Below, one piece after another: positions 1-6,397 of a stretch of 37,301 bases of DNA; position 1 is the first letter of the stretch; every line of letters starts with the position of its first letter. The DNA lies in contig JAJPOQ010000027.1 in assembly GCA_021232515.1 (NCBI GenBank), forward strand, positions 1 through 37,301, given 5' to 3'. The translations under genes were made by a program, and so were the position numbers. This stretch comes from Lentisphaeraceae bacterium. GTDB lineage: Bacteria; Verrucomicrobiota; Lentisphaeria; Lentisphaerales; Lentisphaeraceae. The notes under the pieces were generated by a model. It saw only the letters and a list, made by a program, of their open reading frames with translations, had not been told where the DNA came from and made no database searches.

Positions 1-35
1 GCCAGAAGCTAGAGAGCAAGTTAATTATGTTCATT

Positions 36-98
36 AGTCGTTCCTTCTGAGATTGTTTAATTGTGGTAAATCAAACTAAATCAGAAGAACGACTTTTT
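36..98. repeat. Imperfect inverted repeat with T-tract
   Basis: AGTCGTTCCTTCTGA at 36-50 is complementary to TCAGAAGAACGACT at 81-94 with a single bulged C, and TTTT follows on the plus strand. It may be a plus-strand terminator for a gene left of the window, placed tail to tail with the relaxase operon. It could also be a structural element of the mobile element. No gene is seen in 1-136. Confidence 0.45.
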
Positions 99-136
99 CT
101 TGCCTAGATTAGAAACCACACAATTCCGTGAAGAAC

Positions 137-1198
137 CTAAAATTTTTGCAACCATTTATTCCTAAAGAGGGCTTTTTGTGCTGTTCTGGCTAATTCTAAA
201 AGTCTTGCTCCGATAGTTGGAGACTCTTGATCACTTTTTGCATTTTCTCCTGATCCGGTTCCAGCTTCCATTCCTCCAGAGCCTGAATCATTATCTCCAC
301 TAAGTCCTTCGAAATACTCTTCGCTTCCCGGGCTTCTTTCCTGACCTCTTCCAGCTGATTTGTTACTTCCTCCTGAAAGAGGTCTTTCACCAGTTGACTC
401 AAGTTCACCTCCAGATTTTCCAGCTTCTTGAGTATCTCCTCGTTCTGTTCCCTTAAGATTCTGTTCTCTTCTACTAAGTTCATCATTTTTCTCTCCTTGT
501 GTTTCTTTCTCTTCTTTATTTAAGTTCTTGAGCAGTTCGGCCATTTCTTTGGCTTGTTTCTTTTCCAGTTCAGCTAATTCCTGATCAAAGTTTTTCTGCA
601 TTTTCTCAGATAAACTCATCTCTTCAAAAGCATAATTTCTGGCTTCAACGCTGATTCTCGCCTCGCTGCCAACTTTTTGCAGGTGGTGATTTATACTTCC
701 GGCATACTGACGGTATAAATGGGAACAAAACTTCCTTTCATTAAGTGTGCGGTCTTTTTTAACACCGTTTCTTTTAAAGAATCTTTTCTCAGAAAATCTG
801 GCTTCTCGTTCTGTCTCAATACGGCGTTCACAGATTTGCAGGTGCGCATGTGGATTGTGTTGATCTTTGCCTTCATGAATAGCCCATGATAAAGGACAGC
901 CTTTAAAGTTTCTTTGCACAAAGTCCTCAACCATACGAGTCTGAGCTTCAACATTTAATTCTCTGGGTAAAGCGACAACTACATGAGTACAGGCTTTGGC
1001 ATTCGCTCGTTCATGTTCATCTGTCATCTGCCAGAAAAGGAGCGGATTATCACGGGCAAATTCCGGTAAGTGCTCATAACCTTGTACAAGACACTTATCG
1101 GCATTATCCCGGTTCTCTCCAAGACGGGCTATATACTCATGGATACCAAGAGCTGACTTGCCATTAGACTTAACAAACTTTAGTTGTTTAATGGACAT
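137..1198 (-). CDS. MobA/MobL-family (MOBQ) relaxase
   Basis: This 353-residue protein is a conjugative relaxase of the MobA/MobL type, which would nick oriT and carry the single strand into a recipient. The metal-binding histidine motif is seen as HNPHAHL at residues 114-120, preceded by His108. Tyr22, in the stretch SALGIHEYIARLG, sits where MOBQ relaxases carry the catalytic tyrosine. Residues 190-240 are a charged helix. From about 240 to 335 the chain is low-complexity Gly/Ser/Glu and looks disordered, and exactly this part overlaps a second reading frame. The start ATG has AGGA about ten bases upstream. It lies on the same strand as the small TraD/MobC-like gene, with an oriT-like region between them. 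No type IV secretion or coupling genes are seen, so the element would need a helper. Family call is firm; the tyrosine assignment is inferred. Confidence 0.9.
   Translation of the reverse strand: MSIKQLKFVKSNGKSALGIHEYIARLGENRDNADKCLVQGYEHLPEFARDNPLLFWQMTDEHERANAKACTHVVVALPRELNVEAQTRMVEDFVQRNFKGCPLSWAIHEGKDQHNPHAHLQICERRIETEREARFSEKRFFKRNGVKKDRTLNERKFCSHLYRQYAGSINHHLQKVGSEARISVEARNYAFEEMSLSEKMQKNFDQELAELEKKQAKEMAELLKNLNKEEKETQGEKNDELSRREQNLKGTERGDTQEAGKSGGELESTGERPLSGGSNKSAGRGQERSPGSEEYFEGLSGDNDSGSGGMEAGTGSGENAKSDQESPTIGARLLELARTAQKALFRNKWLQKF
196..486 (-). CDS. Nested coiled-coil protein within relaxase gene
   Basis: A 96-residue frame lies wholly inside the relaxase gene, starting at the second base of relaxase codon 238. 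It reads as a plausible protein: hydrophobic residues at heptad spacing (VEENRILREQNEEILKKLEN near the N-terminus) and an acidic, leucine-rich helical pattern throughout. It has its own Shine-Dalgarno AAGGAG (complement at 493-498) about six bases before tandem ATG codons. The overlapped relaxase segment is a disordered linker, as expected if the nested frame is the one under constraint. A known parallel is mobB inside mobA of RSF1010, although no sequence similarity is claimed. It may be a mobilization accessory protein. Not recognised as a named family. Confidence 0.62.
   Translation of the reverse strand: MMNLVEENRILREQNEEILKKLENLEVNLSQLVKDLFQEEVTNQLEEVRKEAREAKSISKDLVEIMIQALEEWKLEPDQEKMQKVIKSLQLSEQDF
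491..498 (-). promoter_or_regulatory. Shine-Dalgarno of nested coiled-coil gene
   Basis: The minus strand reads AAGGAGAG followed by AAAA and ATGATG. This near-perfect ribosome binding site lies inside the relaxase coding sequence and is the main reason to treat the nested frame as translated. Confidence 0.65.
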
Positions 1199-1236
1199 AA
1201 GTCAGATCCTGCTATCAATGCATATGCACGTCTGGC

Positions 1237-1356
1237 ATAAGGGGGTCGAGTGGGCACAGCCCCTTGCGCGGTCGTTTGTAGATTCGGAACGAATCGTTAC
1301 AAACGAGGAACCGTGCCCCCTTATCGGGGGTGCGTCAGCCTGCAAAGTCGCTTGCA
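1237..1356. other. oriT: Putative origin of transfer (oriT)
   Basis: The spacer between the relaxase and the TraD/MobC-like gene is packed with inverted repeats. The central hairpin is TCGTTTGTAGATTCG (1272-1286), loop GAA, then CGAATC (1290-1295), a GT bulge and TACAAACGA (1298-1306). It is enclosed by ATAAGGGGG (1237-1245) and CCCCCTTAT (1316-1324). A small TGCAA/TTGCA repeat lies at 1341-1356. About six bases after the central hairpin the plus strand reads GTGCCCCCTTAT, close to the TGCGCCCT core at the nic site of MOBQ plasmids such as R1162 and pSK41. A hairpin just 5' of nic is the known MOBQ layout. The cleavage site would be near 1316-1320; this is inference. Confidence 0.65.
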
Positions 1357-1380
1357 TATCACTTTCGTTTTTTGAGCTTT

Positions 1381-1779
1381 TCACTGCTGACTCGTAAAGC
1401 CTCCTCCTTGAGTCGGCTTATTAGAGAAGCCGGAGAGTTCCGGCTGTTCGTGGGTTTTCTTAATGAGCTGATAGCTGTTATTGGACTTATTATCATCATA
1501 AAGCCATTCCTGATATCGCTCAGAGGCAAAAGAGCAATCTCGCTCATCTGCCACTTCTTTTATGAATTGGATGTATATAGATTGGGGAACAGTCTTACGA
1601 ACTAAAGCCCCCATAATTATATCCAGTCTGGCTAGGCTCTTTCTCTTGGTGGTGTTTTCTCTTGATAGACGCTTTTTTTCTTTGGTTCGAAGGTGGGCTA
1701 ACTTCTCTTTCTGTTTGGCCTTTAATAGCTCTAACTCTTCTTTTTGCTGTTTTCTTAGTTCCTCGATTTCTTTATTCAT
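1381..1779 (-). CDS. Small TraD/MobC-like mobilization accessory protein
   Basis: I place the start at the ATG at 1779 (132 residues), because GGGAG lies nine bases upstream; an upstream in-frame start at 1830 would fall inside the operator. Residues 1-45 are a highly charged Lys/Glu coiled coil. Then comes a basic segment followed by LDIIMGALVRKTV, which resembles the conserved stretch of the small TraD/MobC proteins found beside MobA/MobL relaxases. The C-terminal third is polar and weakly structured. Such proteins help the relaxase at oriT, and here the gene lies directly upstream of oriT and the relaxase on the same strand. Its promoter contains a palindromic operator. Family assignment is by context and a short motif, so the function is moderately supported. 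Confidence 0.65.
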   Translation of the reverse strand: MNKEIEELRKQQKEELELLKAKQKEKLAHLRTKEKKRLSRENTTKRKSLARLDIIMGALVRKTVPQSIYIQFIKEVADERDCSFASERYQEWLYDDNKSNNSYQLIKKTHEQPELSGFSNKPTQGGGFTSQQ

Positions 1780-1814
1780 GGCAAATATCTCCCAATTGAC
1801 TTTATTGATCAATA

Positions 1815-1846
1815 GGAATATATATTCCATATGGATATAATGTCAA
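1815..1846 (-). promoter_or_regulatory. Mobilization promoter with embedded palindromic operator
   Basis: On the minus strand TTGACA (1846-1841) is followed after 18 bases by TATATT (1822-1817), a good sigma-70-type promoter for the TraD-like/relaxase operon. The -10 lies inside the perfect 14-bp palindrome GGAATATATATTCC (1815-1828). A half-site, GGAATATT on the minus strand, lies near 1850-1858 just upstream of the -35. Related sites occur beside the regulator and integrase genes, so repression by the neighbouring XRE-type regulator is likely but inferred. Confidence 0.65.
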
Positions 1847-1892
1847 GAAAATATTCCATTTATTTAAAAATTAGATAAAAGAGGAATTTATT

Positions 1893-2690
1893 TTAGTGCG
1901 AAAACTCTTTGGCTTTATCGCCCAAAGTTTCAGAAACAAGACTTCGCCAAAAGCTAATAATCGGCTGATCCTGGATCTGATCAATGGGATTGTGATGCAG
2001 TGAATCTACTTCACGATTTTCAAAAAAGAGCTTATAGGAATTTTCTTCGGTAGTACGCCACATAGATATATAGCGGAAAGGATTTTCACCAAGTTCATAA
2101 ACTCTTAGAATAAGTCTTTTTAGTTGGCGCATATCATCAGGACCAATGTAGTCCTGACCTTTATCTAAAGTTACAAAACTGCTTTGGGAGTAATAGTCTT
2201 TATACTTAAGAACTGCTTCAGCCTTTTCAGAGCCTCGGTGAGGTAGATAAAGCATAATCATAGAGTCTTTACCTATCTGTCTGACAAAATCTTCTAGAGA
2301 TATAAACTCAATTATTTCACCTTGGTTCATGGCTTTAAGGTTATTGAGCCAGTAATTGATATTTTGCAGATAAAGCTCGACAGGAGAGTTTTGGGAATTG
2401 CCGGTGCGCTGATGAAGATCTATAAGAGAATTTATCAATTCATCCATCTGGGCTGATATTGCCGGTGGGATTTCCCGACTCATCTCTTTTTTATTAAAGA
2501 CTCCGTTAGGAACTCCGCAGGCTTCACAGACACGCACAAAATCTATTAAGTTGATATTACTCTTATCATTAACCCACTTGCTTATAGTTCCCTGAGTGAA
2601 GCCGCTTCTTTGAGCTACTTCAGTAGATGTGTAGGGCGACTTTTCAATAATACTTCTTATAAGCCGTGCGACTGTTTTGCGGTCAACCAT
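1893..2690 (-). CDS. XRE-type helix-turn-helix transcriptional regulator
   Basis: This 265-residue protein has an N-terminal helix-turn-helix at about residues 5-60, including TSTEVAQRSGFTQGTISKWV, typical of the Cro/CI (XRE) fold. The rest, about residues 75-265, is not a domain I recognise; it is mixed helix and strand with an aromatic-rich C-terminal part, and might sense a ligand or interact with a partner. The ATG is supported by AGGAG about ten bases upstream. It is divergent from the integrase, and the intergenic region carries copies of the ATTTGGAATATAT motif. Its position and the repeated palindrome suggest that it represses itself, the integrase and the mobilization operon, much like a prophage repressor. 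DNA binding is well supported, the regulon is inferred. Confidence 0.8.
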   Translation of the reverse strand: MVDRKTVARLIRSIIEKSPYTSTEVAQRSGFTQGTISKWVNDKSNINLIDFVRVCEACGVPNGVFNKKEMSREIPPAISAQMDELINSLIDLHQRTGNSQNSPVELYLQNINYWLNNLKAMNQGEIIEFISLEDFVRQIGKDSMIMLYLPHRGSEKAEAVLKYKDYYSQSSFVTLDKGQDYIGPDDMRQLKRLILRVYELGENPFRYISMWRTTEENSYKLFFENREVDSLHHNPIDQIQDQPIISFWRSLVSETLGDKAKEFSH

Positions 2691-2718
2691 TGATTAAAAA
2701 CTCCTGATAATATCTGGC

Positions 2719-2809
2719 TCAATATATTCCAAATAGAAATAAATTAAACAAAAGGAATATTTTTATTTGCATAATGACTTATTTGGAATATATATTCTAT
2801 TTGTATAAA
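2719..2809. promoter_or_regulatory. Divergent regulator/integrase promoter region with operators
   Basis: GGAATATATATTCT at 2785-2798 matches 13 of 14 positions of the palindrome at 1815-1828. ATTTGGAATATAT occurs on the plus strand at 2781-2793 and, inverted, on the minus strand at about 2734-2722; another GGAATAT lies at 2754-2760. TATAAA at 2804-2809 is a plausible integrase -10, and a good GGGGAG ribosome binding site precedes the integrase ATG. The operators therefore overlap both promoters. Exact transcription starts are not determined. Confidence 0.6.
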
Positions 2810-2827
2810 TAATCTGGGGAGATAAAT

Positions 2828-4186
2828 ATGAGCGTCAGTAAGAAAATGCAGGTCAATGGCCAAATGAGCCGTTATTTCTATTATGAATTCAACTTCAACG
2901 GAAAGCGTTATCGGGGTTCTACAGGCAAAGAAACCGAAGTAGAGGCCAAGGCTTTTGAAAGAAAGAGAAAAGAAGAAATTCAAATGCTTGAGAAGTCGGC
3001 TGTATCTGATAAAGCTGCGGAACGCAGCTTATTGAACTTTCGAGAGAAAGTTACAGATCAGGTTAAGGGAACGAGTCTTTTGTTAGATGGAGCCTGGGAG
3101 CTTTTTAGAAAGGAAGCTCCATCACTTATGAGGCAACAGCCGGGCGAAAAGATGTGGAAAGCCAAAGAGCGTTACTGGCTGGATTTCCATGAGTTCCTAA
3201 AAGATAAAAGTGATGCCAAGACCTTAAGAGATGTAAAAGCTTCTCATGCGCGTGAATATGTGGGGCATCTAAAGCAATATGGTAAATATAAGAAAGATGT
3301 TACTTATGAAGGGAAGTCCTACAAGAATACTCTTACTTTCCTCTCAGCTTCCACAATTAATACTTACATGATTCATATAAAGCAGGTCTTTGATGTTCTT
3401 AAAGATAAGGCAGGCCTGATTAATAATCCTTTTGATGATATCCCCAGAATGACGGTCAAAGACAAGCCCCGAGAAGTTTTCTCTACTGAAGAGCTTTTAA
3501 AGATGCTTGATTTTACCTATGAGAATAAAGGCAAGTTGCCATTGTCCAGTGATCATAAGCTCGATCAGGAAATCCTGGAAGCAGTTTTTGTTATTGGCTT
3601 TAATACCGGCATGAGAAGAAGTGATATCTCACGGTTAAAATGGGAGCATGTCGATTTTCAAAAGAAGGCTATTTCAAAAGTCATGGAGAAGACTCAGTTT
3701 TCTGTCTTTGTTCCGATGACTAATGGTCTTTATGTGTTTCTGAAAAACAAATATGACAATAAGAATTCTTTGTGTGAGTATGTAACTCCGTCTTTAGCGA
3801 CGATGTATAGGGAAAACCCCTTTGGCATTTCTTATCGCTTTAAGAAGATGCTCCGGCATCTGGGAATTGAATCTCTAAAAGCCCATGAAGGTAGAAGCCG
3901 GAAAACCTCCGTAAAGGATATTCACAGTCTTAGACATACCTTCTGTTATCTGCATGGCGTTCAGGGGACTCCAATAGTTACTCTGCAAAGTATGGTCGGT
4001 CATATGGATAAGAGAATGACTGAAGCTTATATGATGCATCAGACAGAGGAATTGAAGCGGAATGCTATTGATCGGTATTCTATAACTTCTTTATTGCCGG
4101 AGAAAAATGAGAGTTTAGGTAAGATTCGTATTCAGGATAATATTGAGCCGGACCAGTCGCAAAGTAGAGGTGGATTTAAGTTTTAA
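2828..4186 (+). CDS. int: Tyrosine recombinase (phage-type integrase)
   Basis: This 452-residue site-specific recombinase would catalyse integration and excision of the element. The catalytic set is visible: Arg263 in NTGMRRSDISRL, His366-Ser-Leu-Arg369 followed by His370, His392 in GHMDKRMTEAY, and the nucleophile Tyr401. The N-terminal 50 residues (YFYYEFNFNGKRYRGSTGKE) look like an arm-type DNA-binding domain, followed by a core-binding domain at about 75-205. The length fits P4-like integrases. GGGGAG lies six bases before the ATG. It is divergent from the XRE regulator, with shared operators, and lies about 1.2 kb from the 3' end of tRNA-Asp, the probable attachment site. About 50 residues beyond the catalytic tyrosine form an unstructured tail. 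Function is well supported. Confidence 0.95.
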   Translation: MSVSKKMQVNGQMSRYFYYEFNFNGKRYRGSTGKETEVEAKAFERKRKEEIQMLEKSAVSDKAAERSLLNFREKVTDQVKGTSLLLDGAWELFRKEAPSLMRQQPGEKMWKAKERYWLDFHEFLKDKSDAKTLRDVKASHAREYVGHLKQYGKYKKDVTYEGKSYKNTLTFLSASTINTYMIHIKQVFDVLKDKAGLINNPFDDIPRMTVKDKPREVFSTEELLKMLDFTYENKGKLPLSSDHKLDQEILEAVFVIGFNTGMRRSDISRLKWEHVDFQKKAISKVMEKTQFSVFVPMTNGLYVFLKNKYDNKNSLCEYVTPSLATMYRENPFGISYRFKKMLRHLGIESLKAHEGRSRKTSVKDIHSLRHTFCYLHGVQGTPIVTLQSMVGHMDKRMTEAYMMHQTEELKRNAIDRYSITSLLPEKNESLGKIRIQDNIEPDQSQSRGGFKF

Positions 4187-4202
4187 TAATTATTTGTTGA
4201 AA

Positions 4203-4239
4203 GAGCTTACTTTAAGGCTTCAAGTAGAGCTTATTTTAA
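4203..4239. repeat. Short tandem direct repeat upstream of cargo gene
   Basis: GAGCTTACTTTAA (4203-4215) recurs as GAGCTTATTTTAA (4227-4239), 12 of 13 bases identical and 24 bp apart, just ahead of the DUF4238 gene. It may be a regulatory site or an additional recombinase/excisionase site. No function can be assigned. Confidence 0.4.
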
Positions 4240-4257
4240 TAGAAAAGCTTCTTTGTA

Positions 4258-5205
4258 ATGAACACTCCAAGAAAACATCATACTGTTCCTAAGTTTCTGC
4301 TAAAAAACTTTTGTTACCGAACTTCTAAAAAGAAAATGATACATACTTTCGATAAAAAGAAAGGTAAAGAATATGTTCAAACAGTAGACTCGGCTTCAAC
4401 GAGAAGGGACTTTTACTCTATAAAAGGGAATATAGAAGTTGAATTAATTCTGGGTCAACTAGAATCTGATGTTGCTCCGATCATTACGCGAATTATCCAA
4501 GAAAAATCTATATCATTTTTAACAGAAGAAGAAAAAATTGCTCTTTCAATCTTTGTGGTAGTTCAAAACACTAGAACATATTCTCAGCTATTAACGATTG
4601 AGGGAATGCAAGAATTTCTTAAAAAGAGGAGCGAAGAGCTTAGTGGAAAAGCAATTGAGGAAAAATTTTCACATAAAAACAGATTTGCCTTTTTTAAAAT
4701 GCTATTAGATAGCCCAAAGTTATATCAACTAATATTAATGAAGGATTGGTGTTTACTAGAAACAACTGATAATGCTCCATTTTATATTTCTGATCACCCA
4801 GTCACTTTATTTAATAAAGTTAATTTAGGCCCTTATGGGAATTTGGGTCTTGCTTCTCCAGGAATTCAGATAACACTGCCAATATCTTCGACTCTTTCGA
4901 TAAGTTTTCTGTGTAAATCTATTTTAGGTGAAAAAATGAAAAAATTTAACTCACCTGAAATCCAAACACAAATCAAAGTAATGAAAATGATGGATCCAAA
5001 TTTTACAGGATTTGAACAGCATGAGAAAATTGCGAGTGGCAAACCCTGGAATTTAAGTAGTGAAAGTTTGATGTTTTACAATAGTCTTCAAGTTGAATTT
5101 TCTGAGGACTATCTATATTGCCCCAAAAATAAATTTGCCTTGGCAGAAAAAATGATTTCAGATGATCCTAAATTTAAGAGTGGGTTGAGAATGACCATGG
5201 GTTAA
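4258..5205 (+). CDS. DUF4238-family protein (element cargo)
   Basis: This 315-residue protein begins with the hallmark of DUF4238, HHTVPKFLLKNF at residues 7-18, and has the second typical motif FYISDHPVTLFN at about 174-186. No signal peptide or membrane segment is seen, so it is probably cytoplasmic. The biochemical function of the family is unknown; the paired N-terminal histidines and the aspartate-histidine of the second motif could belong to an active site, but that is speculation. It sits between the integrase and the attachment site, a usual place for cargo, and is richer in A and T than the chromosomal genes to its right. No clear Shine-Dalgarno precedes the ATG. Family call is firm, role unknown. 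Confidence 0.8.
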   Translation: MNTPRKHHTVPKFLLKNFCYRTSKKKMIHTFDKKKGKEYVQTVDSASTRRDFYSIKGNIEVELILGQLESDVAPIITRIIQEKSISFLTEEEKIALSIFVVVQNTRTYSQLLTIEGMQEFLKKRSEELSGKAIEEKFSHKNRFAFFKMLLDSPKLYQLILMKDWCLLETTDNAPFYISDHPVTLFNKVNLGPYGNLGLASPGIQITLPISSTLSISFLCKSILGEKMKKFNSPEIQTQIKVMKMMDPNFTGFEQHEKIASGKPWNLSSESLMFYNSLQVEFSEDYLYCPKNKFALAEKMISDDPKFKSGLRMTMG

Positions 5206-5244
5206 TAACTATGGGAGTCTTATCTTACTGAGGTAATTGACCTT

Positions 5245-5270
5245 AAGTGGTCGATTGCCACTTTATTATT
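5245..5270 (+). terminator. Weak hairpin after DUF4238 gene
   Basis: AAGTGG, loop TCGATTG, CCACTT, then TATTATT. The six-pair stem and poor T-tract make this a possible but weak terminator for the cargo gene. Confidence 0.35.
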
Positions 5271-5293
5271 GGGGGGACTTTTTGGGGGGACTT
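5269..5293 (+). repeat. Tandem GGGGGGACTT repeats, likely integrase arm sites
   Basis: TTGGGGGGACTT occurs at 5269-5280 and again at 5282-5293, a 13-bp period, about 105 bp from the 3' end of tRNA-Asp. G-run repeats of this kind commonly flank elements inserted at tRNA genes by P4-like integrases and are taken to be arm-type integrase binding sites. That role is inferred here. Confidence 0.5.
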
Positions 5294-5396
5294 CACAATT
5301 TGCAACATGATGATTCGTGCTCAGTCACTTCGAAAAGAGAAAATTAGAATACAACTATATAAATAGTTATAAGTCACTGGGATCCAAGGAGAAAAA

Positions 5397-5473
5397 TGGC
5401 GGGAATGACGGGACTCGAACCCGCGGCCTCCTGCGTGACAGGCAGGCGCTCTAACCAATTGAGCTACACCCCC
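5397..5473 (-). tRNA. tRNA-Asp (anticodon GTC)
   Basis: The minus strand folds as a full cloverleaf: acceptor GGGGGTG paired with CATTCCC (two G-U pairs), D-arm beginning TAGCTCAATTGG, anticodon stem CCTGC/GCAGG around CTGTCAC (anticodon GTC), T-arm GCGGG-TTCGAGT-CCCGT, discriminator G and an encoded CCA at 5399-5397. The 3' end faces the mobile element, so the T-arm and acceptor half is the probable attB/attR core. The gene appears intact. Confidence 0.97.
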
Positions 5474-5489
5474 GCTTTGGGGTGAGAGG

Positions 5490-5517
5490 ATTATACTCGG
5501 CAGTTTTTTATTTGCAA
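5490..5517 (-). promoter_or_regulatory. tRNA-Asp promoter
   Basis: On the minus strand TTGCAA (5517-5512), a 16-bp spacer and a perfect TATAAT (5495-5490) lie about 17 bases before the mature tRNA 5' end. The spacing and the consensus -10 make this a good candidate. Confidence 0.7.
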
Positions 5518-5639
5518 GAAAGCATTTGAGAAAAAATAAGTTTTTTTTGGTGGTGGGTAAGTTAAAGCATGAATTCATGCTAAATTGTGAGATATTCTTA
5601 TCAAAATCAATCTTTAAAATGTGAGCGATCTGAGCGCTG

Positions 5640-6389
5640 ATGGATAAATATTTAGAACAAGTCAAAGATGGCTGGAATATTCTAAACGGTCGTAAGCCCG
5701 GCAAATCTACCCCTGAAACCTATATGCTTTTTGCTGCTGCTTTAGCTCAATCTCTTTGCTGCTGGATCATTGGCTCTTTTTTCACCTACTTCTTCTCTGA
5801 GAAAACAACGATTGCAAATGAAACGGTCATTTCCCATACTCCTTATGGCGTTGCCATCGTTGCTGCCATACTGATAATCATATTCAACGCTCTATCGGAT
5901 AAGGGTAAAAATCTAAATGCCTTATCTTGGTTTGGTGAATTTGCCGGTAAGTGGCAAGAAGAGTATTACGAATCCACTGAACTTTGTAAACACTACAATG
6001 TCCTGTTCATCAACGCGATTATACTCTGTAAAGTCCTTTGTATGGCCGCCCTCATTTCATCTGGGCAAATCTTTTGGATCATCTATGCATTTTTGCTAGG
6101 CTATTGTTCCTACATAGCAACTGCTTCTAAAACGGATACTTTAAAAAGTAAGCCTCATGCAGACATAGAGATATACACTATCTGTGGAGTCTTCCTTATC
6201 GCCAGCTGTATTTTGCACAGACACTTAGCCCCAGTACTTATTGCTGCAGCGATCACTTATTTTGTCAAAAAATTTGCTATACAGAAATCAATCCAAAAAA
6301 TTGAAATAGTAAATGACGAGATCAATCGCACCATTAGCCAAGTGATTGTCTGTATCTCACTTATCATTGGCATATTATTCATCAGATAG
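5640..6389 (+). CDS. Multi-pass membrane protein of unknown function
   Basis: I do not recognise this 249-residue protein. It has about six to seven hydrophobic segments (roughly 28-52, 68-85, 116-133, 136-150, 172-185, 187-206 and 228-248), so it is probably an inner-membrane protein. Between the second and third segments is a soluble stretch, NALSDKGKNLNALSWFGEFAG, and another Lys-rich loop lies near 208-222. Its length is similar to CobS cobalamin synthases, but I do not see the CobS catalytic motifs and reject that name. It ends eight bases before the SH3b gene and starts a run of plus-strand genes leading to bioB and purM, so the four may be co-transcribed. Confidence 0.7.
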   Translation: MDKYLEQVKDGWNILNGRKPGKSTPETYMLFAAALAQSLCCWIIGSFFTYFFSEKTTIANETVISHTPYGVAIVAAILIIIFNALSDKGKNLNALSWFGEFAGKWQEEYYESTELCKHYNVLFINAIILCKVLCMAALISSGQIFWIIYAFLLGYCSYIATASKTDTLKSKPHADIEIYTICGVFLIASCILHRHLAPVLIAAAITYFVKKFAIQKSIQKIEIVNDEINRTISQVIVCISLIIGILFIR

Positions 6390-6397
6390 GACGAAAA

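Noticed and set aside
1158..1397. Open frames on both strands over the oriT region
   Set aside because: They lack ribosome binding sites and arise from the inverted repeats; the DNA is better explained as oriT.
1780..1830. Upstream start of the TraD/MobC-like gene
   Set aside because: It would begin inside the operator and promoter; the ATG at 1779 has a proper GGGAG site.
5321..5704. Minus-strand open frame of 127 codons across the tRNA
   Set aside because: It contains the well-known spurious translation of a tRNA (VAQLVRAPACHAGGRGFESRH) and overlaps the tRNA-Asp gene and its promoter.
5640..6389. Cobalamin synthase (CobS) as name for the membrane protein
   Set aside because: Only length and hydrophobicity are similar; the CobS acidic motifs are not seen.
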